Origin: Kiritimatiellales bacterium
GTDB lineage: Bacteria; Verrucomicrobiota; Kiritimatiellia; Kiritimatiellales; Tichowtungiaceae
Assembly: GCA_028692515.1 (NCBI GenBank)
Contig: JAQUXG010000032.1
Span: 1-11,385 of the forward strand
Reading direction: 5' to 3'
Length of the DNA stretch: 11,385 bases
A program made the translations under genes and the position numbers. The notes below the pieces were generated by a model. That model had not been told where the DNA came from. It made no database searches and worked only from the letters and a program-made list of their open reading frames with translations. Below are positions 1 through 6,900 of this stretch, one piece after another; position 1 is the stretch's first letter, and each line of letters opens with the position of its first letter.

Positions 1-158
1 GGTCGCGGAAAGGCAACCCGATCAACCAGTGGTATGACCGGCACGCCGATGGTCGGCACACTGCCGACGGATGGGTGGTTTTCTGGCGCGGCATCGATGC
101 CAATGCCATTCCCGGACTGATCGCCTTCTGCGTCTTTCGTCCCGCCGACTTCGTTTAA
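1..158 (+). CDS. C-terminal fragment of an unknown protein
   Basis: An open frame runs in from the left edge (first full codon at position 3) and stops at TAA 156-158, giving about 51 C-terminal residues. The tail is rich in Trp, Asp and Arg (for example WYDRHADGRH and GWVVFWRGID) and ends in RPADFV. I do not recognise a family. It lies 57 bp before pyrK and in the same frame; the gap holds no alternative start for pyrK and no obvious promoter or terminator, so it could be the upstream gene of the same operon. That it is coding is inferred from the uninterrupted frame and gene-like composition only. Confidence 0.55.
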   Translation, partial: SRKGNPINQWYDRHADGRHTADGWVVFWRGIDANAIPGLIAFCVFRPADFV

Positions 159-215
159 CCGCGCGGGCGAAATGCGTTTGACCTCGCTTTTGAAACCCCG
201 CACAATCTCCGCCCG

Positions 216-1064
216 ATGAAACAGGAAAACAGCACCATACTTGAACACCGTCTTTTTCACGGCGACTACCGCCTGCTCAAATTCTCTGCACCCTCTATCG
301 GACCGCACGTTCAGCCGGGTCAGTTTGTGCATTTGAAAATTCCCCGCTTCGAACACGCCGTTTTGCGGCGTCCGTTCAGCATCTTCAAAGCCGACACGGA
401 AAGCGTCAGTATTCTCTACAAAGCCGTTGGGCGGGGCACTGCCGCGCTGGCGACCGTCGTTGAGGGTGAACCCGTCAGTTTGATCGGCCCGCTCGGCACC
501 GGGTTTCCAATGGCTGGAAACGGAAAGATTCCCTTGCTGGTTGCGGGCGGCTACGGCAACGCCGCGCTCTATCTTCAGGCCGCCAAACTGCCCGTCAAAG
601 GCGTGGCCTTCTTCGGCGGACGAACTGCGGATGACATTTTATGTGTCGATGAATTTAAAGCGCTCGGCTGGGACGTACACATTGCCACGGATGACGGTTC
701 GCTCGGACAAAAAGGATTTGTAACTGCCGCGCTCGACGCGTGGCTCGAAGAGCAGGAGGCAGGGATCAGGGGTCACGGATCAGGGGAAAACTGTTTCCAA
801 GGTTCGGAAAAAAACAGCAAGCCGCAACGCAGTTGCTTGGAACTTTTCGCCTGCGGGCCGAACGCCATGCTTAAAGCGGTCGGCGACCGCGCCATTCAAA
901 ACGGTCTGACGGCCTGGCTTTCGATGGATCGCAACATGGCCTGCGGCGTCGGCGCCTGCCTCACTTGCGTCATCAAACGCAAAACCGCCGACGGCTGGGA
1001 ATGGGCCCGATGCTGCAAAGACGGTCCGGTTTTTAACGCCGAAGAAATAATTTGGGAAGACTAA
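216..1064 (+). CDS. pyrK: Dihydroorotate dehydrogenase electron transfer subunit PyrK
   Basis: This is the FAD and 2Fe-2S subunit that passes electrons from the FMN of PyrD to NAD+ in pyrimidine synthesis; it acts in the cytoplasm. The 282-residue product has the ferredoxin-reductase layout: an N-terminal FAD-binding barrel with RRPFSI (about residues 51-56), a GPLGTGFPM turn, a nucleotide-binding segment LLVAGGYGNAAL, the ACGPNAML motif, and a C-terminal cluster of cysteines (ACGVGACLTC, then a Cys before KDGPVF) that matches the PyrK 2Fe-2S ligands. It is about 20-25 residues longer than usual; the excess lies at about residues 180-206, between the helix LDAWLEEQ and LELFACGP, and is encoded by repeat-like DNA. 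The nucleotide-binding loop reads GGYGNAAL where many relatives have a Pro after Ala. ATG 216 is the first start after the upstream stop; no Shine-Dalgarno is visible. pyrD follows after 78 bp. Confidence 0.95.
   Translation: MKQENSTILEHRLFHGDYRLLKFSAPSIGPHVQPGQFVHLKIPRFEHAVLRRPFSIFKADTESVSILYKAVGRGTAALATVVEGEPVSLIGPLGTGFPMAGNGKIPLLVAGGYGNAALYLQAAKLPVKGVAFFGGRTADDILCVDEFKALGWDVHIATDDGSLGQKGFVTAALDAWLEEQEAGIRGHGSGENCFQGSEKNSKPQRSCLELFACGPNAMLKAVGDRAIQNGLTAWLSMDRNMACGVGACLTCVIKRKTADGWEWARCCKDGPVFNAEEIIWED
504..520. repeat. TTCCA-N5-TGGAA palindrome, copy 1
   Basis: TTTCCA ATGGC TGGAAA, extended by a further G/C pair to 503-521 (7-bp arms, 5-base centre). It lies inside pyrK and encodes the FPMAGN turn, of which GFPM is expected in the family. 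It shares its exact spacing with five other copies in this window. Confidence 0.75.
763..786. repeat. Direct repeat of GGATCAGGGG inside pyrK
   Basis: GGATCAGGGG occurs at 763-772 and again at 777-786, with a 14-bp period. It lies in the non-conserved extra segment of pyrK and is followed within 10 bp by a near copy of the TTCCA-N5-TGGAA palindrome and then by an imperfect hairpin (GCAAC gca GTTGC, about 824-836). Such stacked repeats look like intergenic repeat material read in frame rather than conserved protein sequence. Confidence 0.6.
794..810. repeat. TTCCA-N5-TGGAA palindrome, near copy
   Basis: TTTCCAAGGTTCGGAAA differs by one base from the core of the copy at 2272-2288 (TTTCCAAGGTTTGGAAA), and shares its AAGGTT centre. 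It lies in the extra segment of pyrK. The shared centre suggests a common origin with the 2272 copy rather than chance. Confidence 0.7.
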
Positions 1065-1075
1065 CCACGGAAGGG

Positions 1076-1142
1076 TTAACCACGAAATACACAAAATACA
1101 CGAACCCCCAGCCGATTTCCTTTCGTGTGTTTCGTGGGTTAA
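1076..1142. repeat. Long imperfect inverted repeat filling the pyrK-pyrD gap
   Basis: The left arm (1076-1104) begins TTAACCACGAAATACAC and carries a 9-bp tandem (AAATACACA then AAATACACG). The right arm (1122-1142) reads TTCGTGTGTTTCGTGGG then TTAA, whose reverse complement TTAACCCACGAA...ACACGAA matches the left arm with one extra base and an 8-base gap. The 17-base loop begins CCCCC. TAACCACG also occurs at 1062-1069, spanning the pyrK stop. The structure resembles a REP or non-autonomous palindromic repeat. The right arm ends directly at the pyrD start codon, so it occupies the place where a ribosome binding site would be and could form a hairpin in the operon mRNA. Confidence 0.8.
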
Positions 1143-2069
1143 ATGAACCAGATGAATAAGCCCGATTTAAAAGTAAAAATAGGTTCGCTGGAGATGAAGA
1201 ATCCGGTGACGGTGGCTTCCGGTACGTTCGGCTACGGGCCGGAATATGCCGACCTTGTCGATCTCAACCGCCTCGGCGCGATTACGGTGAAAGGGATCTG
1301 CACGGAGCCGCACATCGGCAACAATACGCCGCGCACGTTTGAAACGCATGGCGGCATGCTGAATGCCATTGGTCTGCCCGGCCCCGGCGCGCAGGGCTTT
1401 ATCAAAAAATATCTGCCGTTCTTCGAAAACTACAAGGTGCCGCTGATTGTTAATATCTGGGGCAAGACGGTGGAGGACTACGCTCGCGTCGCGGAAATTT
1501 TTAATGATCAGGCGCGCATCAGTGCACTTGAAGTGAACGTTTCCTGCCCGAACGTGAAAGAGGGCGGTGCGCTGTATGGAACCGATGTGAATCTGTTCCG
1601 CACGGTGGTCGATGCGGTGCGCGCGAAAACCACGAAGCCGCTGATCATCAAGCTCGCACCGAACGTGGCGGACATTAAACAGTTTGCGCGCGCCGCCGAA
1701 GAGTGCGGCGCCGATGCGGTTTCGATCATGAATTCCTATCCGGCGATGGCGATCAATATTGAAACGCGCAAGCCGGAGCTGGCCAACCGTACCGGCGGGC
1801 TTTCCGGCCCGGCAATCAAGCCGATTGCGATCAAACTGGTTTGGGAAGCTGCCAAAGCGATTCAGATTCCAATCATTGGAATGGGCGGAATCTACAGTCC
1901 GGAAGACGCGCTGGAGTTTATCATCGCCGGGGCTTCGGCCGTTGCGGTCGGTACGGCCAGCTTTACCGATCCATCGACTGCTGTCCGCGTGATTGAAGGA
2001 ATGGAAACATGGATGGCCGCCAAGGGCATCGGCTCGGTTGCTGAGTTGAAGGGAACGGTGCAGGCATGA
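1143..2069 (+). CDS. pyrD: Dihydroorotate dehydrogenase, class 1B catalytic subunit PyrD
   Basis: The enzyme oxidises dihydroorotate to orotate with FMN and, together with PyrK, reduces NAD+. The 308-residue length is typical of class 1B. Visible family features are NPVTVASGTFGYG near the start, TVKGI with Lys50, NAIGLPGPG (about 74-82), the catalytic base Cys135 in NVSCPN, Lys170 in LIIKLAPN, the NSYPAMAIN segment, and the FMN phosphate-binding segments GMGGI (about 247-251) and GASAVAVGTA. The neighbouring pyrK supports class 1B rather than the fumarate-linked 1A. ATG 1143 directly abuts a repeat arm and has no good Shine-Dalgarno; ATG 1152 (MNKPDLKV) is an alternative start three residues in. 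The stop overlaps the next start by 4 bp (ATGA). Confidence 0.97.
   Translation: MNQMNKPDLKVKIGSLEMKNPVTVASGTFGYGPEYADLVDLNRLGAITVKGICTEPHIGNNTPRTFETHGGMLNAIGLPGPGAQGFIKKYLPFFENYKVPLIVNIWGKTVEDYARVAEIFNDQARISALEVNVSCPNVKEGGALYGTDVNLFRTVVDAVRAKTTKPLIIKLAPNVADIKQFARAAEECGADAVSIMNSYPAMAINIETRKPELANRTGGLSGPAIKPIAIKLVWEAAKAIQIPIIGMGGIYSPEDALEFIIAGASAVAVGTASFTDPSTAVRVIEGMETWMAAKGIGSVAELKGTVQA
1866..1882. repeat. TTCCA-N5-TGGAA palindrome, copy 2
   Basis: ATTCCAAT C ATTGGAAT is a perfect palindrome with 8-bp arms around one base. It lies in pyrD and encodes the conserved IPIIGM stretch, so the protein is constrained but the codon choice (CCA, GGA) completes the symmetry. Confidence 0.7.
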
Positions 2070-2617
2070 TACGCCGCTGGATGGTCGCTGCGCTGACGCT
2101 GTTGCTTGCATTTTCTGTGATCGGCTGGATTGTTTATATTCCGCCCGCGGCGCTGGAACCCCTCGCGCCGGTTCCGGCTCATGCTCAGATTATTTATCGC
2201 AGTAATACGCCTGTCTGGTCGGTTCTGAAGAAGTTTCCCGTTTCCAGAGATTGGAAAAATGCCGACCGTTTTTTCCAAGGTTTGGAAAAAAGTCCGCTGA
2301 CGGTTGCGACGGTTTCGCTTGGCGGGCGCGACCGGCGCGATACGTGGGTGGCGGTCAGCGCACTCGGCCCGCGCGCGCTGGGTGTTCAATGGCAGCTGCA
2401 GTTTTTTCCGCCTGCCGGAATTAAGCCGCTTCGCTCGTATGGGGCGTGGCCGGTTTGGCAGTACAGCGATGTGTCGCTTCCGGTGTGGGCGCGGGTCCGG
2501 TTTTCGATTGCCGAGGGGCTGCTGATCTGTTCAATTTCCGATGACAGCCATGATCTAGAATATTTGCTGGACACGCTGGATGGACGGCGTCCTTCAGCAG
2601 AACGAAAGAGAAACTGA
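2066..2617 (+). CDS. Unknown membrane-anchored protein
   Basis: The 183-residue product starts with RR and a hydrophobic segment (about residues 5-24), a signal anchor or signal peptide; AHA at about 39-41 could be a cleavage site but lies far from the hydrophobic core. The rest should be outside the cytoplasmic membrane. I recognise no family. The segment VPAHAQIIYRSNTPVW followed by PLTVATVSLGG and TWVAVSALG hints at a repeated beta-rich fold but is not diagnostic. Residues in the middle (FPVSRDWKNADRFFQGLEK) are encoded by two adjacent palindromes, so this part may be repeat-derived. The gene overlaps pyrD by 4 bp and the next lipoprotein gene by 1 bp, which implies translational coupling in one operon. 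It may also be a shortened relic of a longer protein; nothing seen settles this. Confidence 0.8.
   Translation: MIRRWMVAALTLLLAFSVIGWIVYIPPAALEPLAPVPAHAQIIYRSNTPVWSVLKKFPVSRDWKNADRFFQGLEKSPLTVATVSLGGRDRRDTWVAVSALGPRALGVQWQLQFFPPAGIKPLRSYGAWPVWQYSDVSLPVWARVRFSIAEGLLICSISDDSHDLEYLLDTLDGRRPSAERKRN
2241..2257. repeat. TTCCA-N5-TGGAA palindrome, copy 3
   Basis: TTTCCA GAGAT TGGAAA, 6-bp arms and a 5-base centre, inside the unknown gene 2066-2617. It ends only 11 bases before the next copy, in a part of the gene with no recognisable protein conservation. Confidence 0.75.
2269..2291. repeat. TTCCA-N5-TGGAA palindrome, copy 4 (longest)
   Basis: TTTTTTCCAA GGT TTGGAAAAAA is a perfect inverted repeat with 10-bp arms and a 3-base loop. 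It encodes FFQGLEK in the unknown gene. The core matches the near copy in pyrK at 16 of 17 positions. The T-run/A-run ends could in principle favour a terminator-like hairpin on either strand, but the stem is AT-rich and the copy sits within a CDS. Confidence 0.85.
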
Positions 2618-3573
2618 TGAAAAAACGGGCGATGATGTTATTGATGCCGGTCTTTTTTCTGTCCGGATGCAAGACAACCGGGCCGAGCGAGATTGTGCCG
2701 GTGGCGTGGAAGGATCAGCAGGCGTATGCCGCGCAGGTGAAGGATCCCCGCCGTTTCGGTTACAGTATTTATCAGACTCCCAGCGGCATTGTGTATCGCG
2801 GCGGATGTCGGGTGCATCCCAATCAGGCCAAGATGCTTCCGATGGCGGCCGAAGATCCGCTTCGTCCGGTGGTGATGCTTGAGGGTAAGTTCGGAGCCGA
2901 GTCGCCGGTGTTGCTGGATTTTACGGCATCGGCCAGCTGGATGGAGTTTGGTCTGGCACAGTCGATTCGCGCGGTGCCGGTTAGCGAGCGTCAGGCGCTG
3001 CTGATTAAAATTCCCGGCGAAGAGATTCCCGGCTGCCCTTCGGTAGTGCCGACCCTTCAGTTGGGCCAAATCTTTATTGAGAACCCGCAGGTGATTGTAC
3101 GGATGGCTGACGGACCGATGGGCTCGCTGGCACGCGGTATTGCGGATCCGGAGATCAAGGGGGTGATCAGCTGGGAGATCCTCGAGAAGTTTGAACAGAT
3201 TCATTTGGATTACGCCGGAAAGCGGGTGGCTCTTACGACGACGAAGTCGGCGTATGGTCCGGATCCTTCACGACTGATTGCGGCCATTCCGCTGGTTCAG
3301 AACGCCGGGGTTTGCGCGATCCGCGGTGCGGTGGATGGCAAGTCGGCGTTGATTTTGATTGATCCGGCAGGCAATTTTGAAGCGGCGACGGACGGGGCAC
3401 AGCCGGTTGCTTCCATTCAGATGGGTGCAGGTTTCGGGTTTGCTTCGCCGGCGGTGTCTGCCTCTTCAGGCGGCGTGCGGATCGGCGCGCGACTGTTGCA
3501 GAATTTTAAGATCACGATCTGCCCGCAGGAGGGCATGATCTATTTTGAAAAGCCTGAGACCGGACGGGAATGA
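2617..3573 (+). CDS. Lipoprotein with duplicated retropepsin-like lobes, active sites degenerate
   Basis: The 318-residue product has a lipoprotein signal (KKR, hydrophobic stretch, lipobox LSGC with Cys18), so it should be membrane-anchored on the outer side. Two halves repeat one pattern seen in retropepsin-like aspartic proteases: a strand leading to Asp (LLDFTAS at Asp101; LIDPAGN at Asp249), followed 80 and 40 residues later by an 'IG-x-x-xL-x-x-F' type segment and a strand (GVISWEILEKFEQIHLDY, about 182-199; IGARLLQNFKITI, about 289-301). In active enzymes the first motif reads D-T/S-G; here both Asp remain but the Thr and Gly are lost. I infer a protease-fold protein that is probably inactive and may bind peptides or act structurally. 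The fold call is by pattern, not by search. It overlaps the preceding gene by 1 bp and ends 4 bp from the convergent response regulator. Confidence 0.8.
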   Translation: MKKRAMMLLMPVFFLSGCKTTGPSEIVPVAWKDQQAYAAQVKDPRRFGYSIYQTPSGIVYRGGCRVHPNQAKMLPMAAEDPLRPVVMLEGKFGAESPVLLDFTASASWMEFGLAQSIRAVPVSERQALLIKIPGEEIPGCPSVVPTLQLGQIFIENPQVIVRMADGPMGSLARGIADPEIKGVISWEILEKFEQIHLDYAGKRVALTTTKSAYGPDPSRLIAAIPLVQNAGVCAIRGAVDGKSALILIDPAGNFEAATDGAQPVASIQMGAGFGFASPAVSASSGGVRIGARLLQNFKITICPQEGMIYFEKPETGRE

Positions 3574-3577
3574 GCGG

Positions 3578-3952
3578 TCAATCCGCCACGCCGAGCAGTT
3601 CCTGAACGGCCTTTAATAATTCTGCCAAGGCAACGGGTTTTTCAAATGCGCGGCAGGCTCCGAATTTTTTGGCGTGCGGTAAAAAATTGATCGGTGCGGC
3701 GCGCATGCCGCCGGAGATTGCAATAACCGGCAGTTCCGGATGATGTGCGCGAAACTCACGGATGATTTCCAGCCCGTCCATTTCCGGCATCATAATATCG
3801 GTGATGATCAGATCCGGGTTGTTCCGGTGCATTTGTACCAGACCCTCCCGCCCATTTGCGGCCAGTGCCACCGCATAGCCGTTGCTTTCGAGGAACTGCT
3901 GAAAAAGCGTCAGCACGGATTCATCATCATCAATTACCAGAATTAAAGCCAT
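3578..3952 (-). CDS. Single-domain response regulator (CheY-like)
   Basis: The 124 residues form one receiver domain: the acidic pocket IDDDE (Asp8-10), the phosphorylated Asp52 in IITDIMMPEMDG, Ser80 in IAISGG and Lys105 in FEKPV. No output domain follows, so it acts by protein contact, either as a phosphorelay intermediate or on a target elsewhere. It lies 21 bp downstream of the hybrid kinase on the same strand, which makes that kinase its likely partner. The start ATG at 3952 has AAAGG about 10 bases upstream. Its end is only 4 bp from the convergent lipoprotein gene, leaving no room for a separate terminator between them. Confidence 0.95.
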   Translation of the reverse strand: MALILVIDDDESVLTLFQQFLESNGYAVALAANGREGLVQMHRNNPDLIITDIMMPEMDGLEIIREFRAHHPELPVIAISGGMRAAPINFLPHAKKFGACRAFEKPVALAELLKAVQELLGVAD

Positions 3953-3973
3953 GGGGTTTGCCTTTCATCCATC

Positions 3974-6900
3974 TTATTCATTCAGCAGATCGTGGACTGT
4001 CGCCAGCAGTCCGGTAACCGAAAACGGTTTTTGCAGAAATACATATCCTTTGCTGTCGATTTCTTTCCACCGTTCGTGCGGATCCCGGTAACCGCTGTAA
4101 AGCAGAACCGGCAGGGCGGGTGTTTTTTTACGAATAATATTTGCCAGCTCAATGCCGTTTTTGCCGGGCAGAACCACATCGCTGAACAGCAGATCGATGC
4201 CGGAGGGATCCTGTTCAAAAAGACTCAGCGCTTCTTCGGCACTGGATGCGACGATGGATGTGTAGCCTGCCGAATTCAGAATGCGCAGTACCATGTCGCA
4301 TGTGTCGGGGTCGTCATCCACCAGCAGGATTTTTTCTGTCTCCGGCTTGCGGCTGCGGGACAGCGGCGCATCGGACGGGTTGATGGCCGGCAGATAGATG
4401 TTGAAAGTTGTTCCCTGTCCGGGTTCGCTGTTGACCCGGATCCAGCCTTTGCTCTGTTTAACGATTCCGTATACTACCGCCAGCCCGAGTCCGGTACCCT
4501 TACCGACGGTTTTGGTTGTGAAAAACGGCTCAAACAGATGGTCTTTAACTTGCTGTGTCATGCCGGTGCCGGTGTCGGTGATTGCAAGACAGACAAACGA
4601 TCCCGGTTCTGCCTCCGGGGTTTCCGCCGCCGTTCGTGGATCAACGGTTATGTTTTCTGTTGCAATGGCCAGACGGCCGCCTTCGGGCATGGAATCGCGC
4701 GCATTGACCGCCAGATTCATAACAATCTGGGTGAGCTGGCCGGCGTCGGCATGAATGGGATAAAGATCTTCTGCCAGATCAAATGTGCACTGGATGGATT
4801 CTCCTAACAGCATGTGAAGCAGAATTTCGGCATCATGAACCGCACTGTTCAGATTGAGCAGCTGTTTGTTTACAGATTGCTTCCGGCTGAAGGCCAGCAA
4901 CTGCTGAGTTAGATTAGCCGCCCGTCGGGCCGCCTTTTCAATTTCGATGACGTTGCGGTGTTCTATGGATTTTTCGTCCATTTTGTTCAGGAGGATTTCG
5001 CTGAAGCCGAGGATCGCCTGCAGGATGTTGTTGAAGTCATGCGCTACGCCGCCGGCAAGCTGTCCGACTGCCTCCATCTTTTGACTCTGCCGGAATTGCT
5101 CGTCCCGAACCAGTTCGTCGGTGATGTCGCGCTTTACCGCAACATAGCCGGTGATGGCTCCGAGTCTGTCCCTTACGGGAGAGATGGCGGCTTCTTCAGT
5201 ATACAGGATGCCGTCTTTTCGTTTGTTGATAAACCGTCCGTTCCAGACGTTTCCAGAGATAATGGTTTTCCAAAGAGTGGAATAAAACTCTGTATCATGC
5301 TGACCGCTTCTCAGAATTCGCGGGGTTTTTCCGATCACCTCTTCGCGCGCGTAGCCGGTGATGGTTTCAAAGGCGGGATTCACGTATTCGATCAATCCTT
5401 TTGAGTTGGTGATTAATACCGTTTCGGGCGACTGCTCGATGGCGGTGGAAAGACGCTGGAGTTCGGCCTCGGTTTTTTTGCGTTCTGTTACATCCACTAA
5501 GGTCTCAACATAAACCTCCCGTCCGTTCATCGTGATCGGGGTCACGCTCTTTTCCACGTCGATCTGATGGCCATCGGCACAGACCAGTTTTCGCTCAGAG
5601 TGATCTACGGCGTGCCCCAGATCGCCGACGGGACATTTTCCTTCATCGGCTGGACAGACCAGATGGTGACATATCTGTCCAATCAGCTCCTCTTCACGGT
5701 ATCCGCTCATTTCCAGAATGGCGGGGTTGACGCGCAGGATGCTTCGTGTTTTTGCGTCAATGAGCAGAATGCCTACGTCCATGGCCCCCCACATGGCGTC
5801 GAGATATTCGTGGCTTTCGCGCAGGGCGTCCTCTGCAATTTTCTGTTCTGAAATAAAGCGCGCCTGCTGAATGTTTTGATACGCCGAGGTAGAAAGCTGA
5901 TTGGCGAGAGTGAACAGGGCCTGAGCGATCTCTTGAAAATGTTTACGGGACATGATCGGCACCTCGCGGTACGCCGCCATGAACTGCTCTTCATCTACAC
6001 CGATTTTCTGTGCATAAGTGCGCATTTTTTCGTCAGTCTGGGTTTCGTCGCGTACCTGACCAATCAGCCAGCTGGCGACATGTTTTCCGCCGACGGTGAG
6101 GGTGACCCCGGCATCCCACAGCCCGCCGCTCATGCAGGGTTGTATGATCGGGCCTTCTGGATGATGCATTCCGATGGTGGCGTCTGATTTTTTGCAATTG
6201 GCGCATCCCCGTTCGGTTTTCCGGATGATGTCCATGCAGAGCCGGCAGAAATTACTTGGTTTGGTGATGGGGGTTCCATCGGGGTGTAAGATGAGAGAAG
6301 CCACGCCGGTGGCGGCGGCGAATTCATCCTGAATACGCTGGATCTCTTCGAGGTTGAACAGCTCGTTGAACGCAATGTCCCCAATCTGATCCAGCGGGCG
6401 GGTGAGCGCGACAATGCGTTTCTCAATCACATCCTGCATCCGTTTGCGCTCGGTAATGTCGTGGATGAACGCACAGATGAAGGTTCGGGAACCGACCTGT
6501 ATTAAACTGTCATGAATTTCGACCGGAATGGCGCGGCCATCTTTGGCGACCAATGTGGATTCTATATTCAGGGTTCCGGTGCAATTCAGTTCCGCAAAAG
6601 CATCCTCCATACGCTTTGCCGAAAAATTTTTGTCGATTTCCGGCACAGAGAGTTTAAGAAGTTCTTCTTTTGTGTATCCGAGCAGTTGGCAGGCCGAGTC
6701 GTTGACATAAGAGAACGTGCCGTTGCGCTCGACCCAGAATACGGCATCCGACGAGTGGTCGAGAGCAAACTGCGTAAGTTGAAGTTTGGATTCTACCTGT
6801 TTCTGATCTTCAATCAGGCTTAACAGAGTGCACCTCACCTGCTCGGTTTCGGCGAGCCGTTTGGCGCGTTCCGCCTCAGCCAGACTGCGCGCGGTGACAT

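Noticed and set aside
1167..2111. Antisense open frame of 314 codons across pyrD
   Set aside because: It mirrors the pyrD coding frame, its translation is Arg/His-rich without any motif, and pyrD is certain.
3992..4807. Plus-strand open frame of 271 codons opposite the kinase
   Set aside because: It is antisense to the HATPase and REC regions, which have intact motifs.
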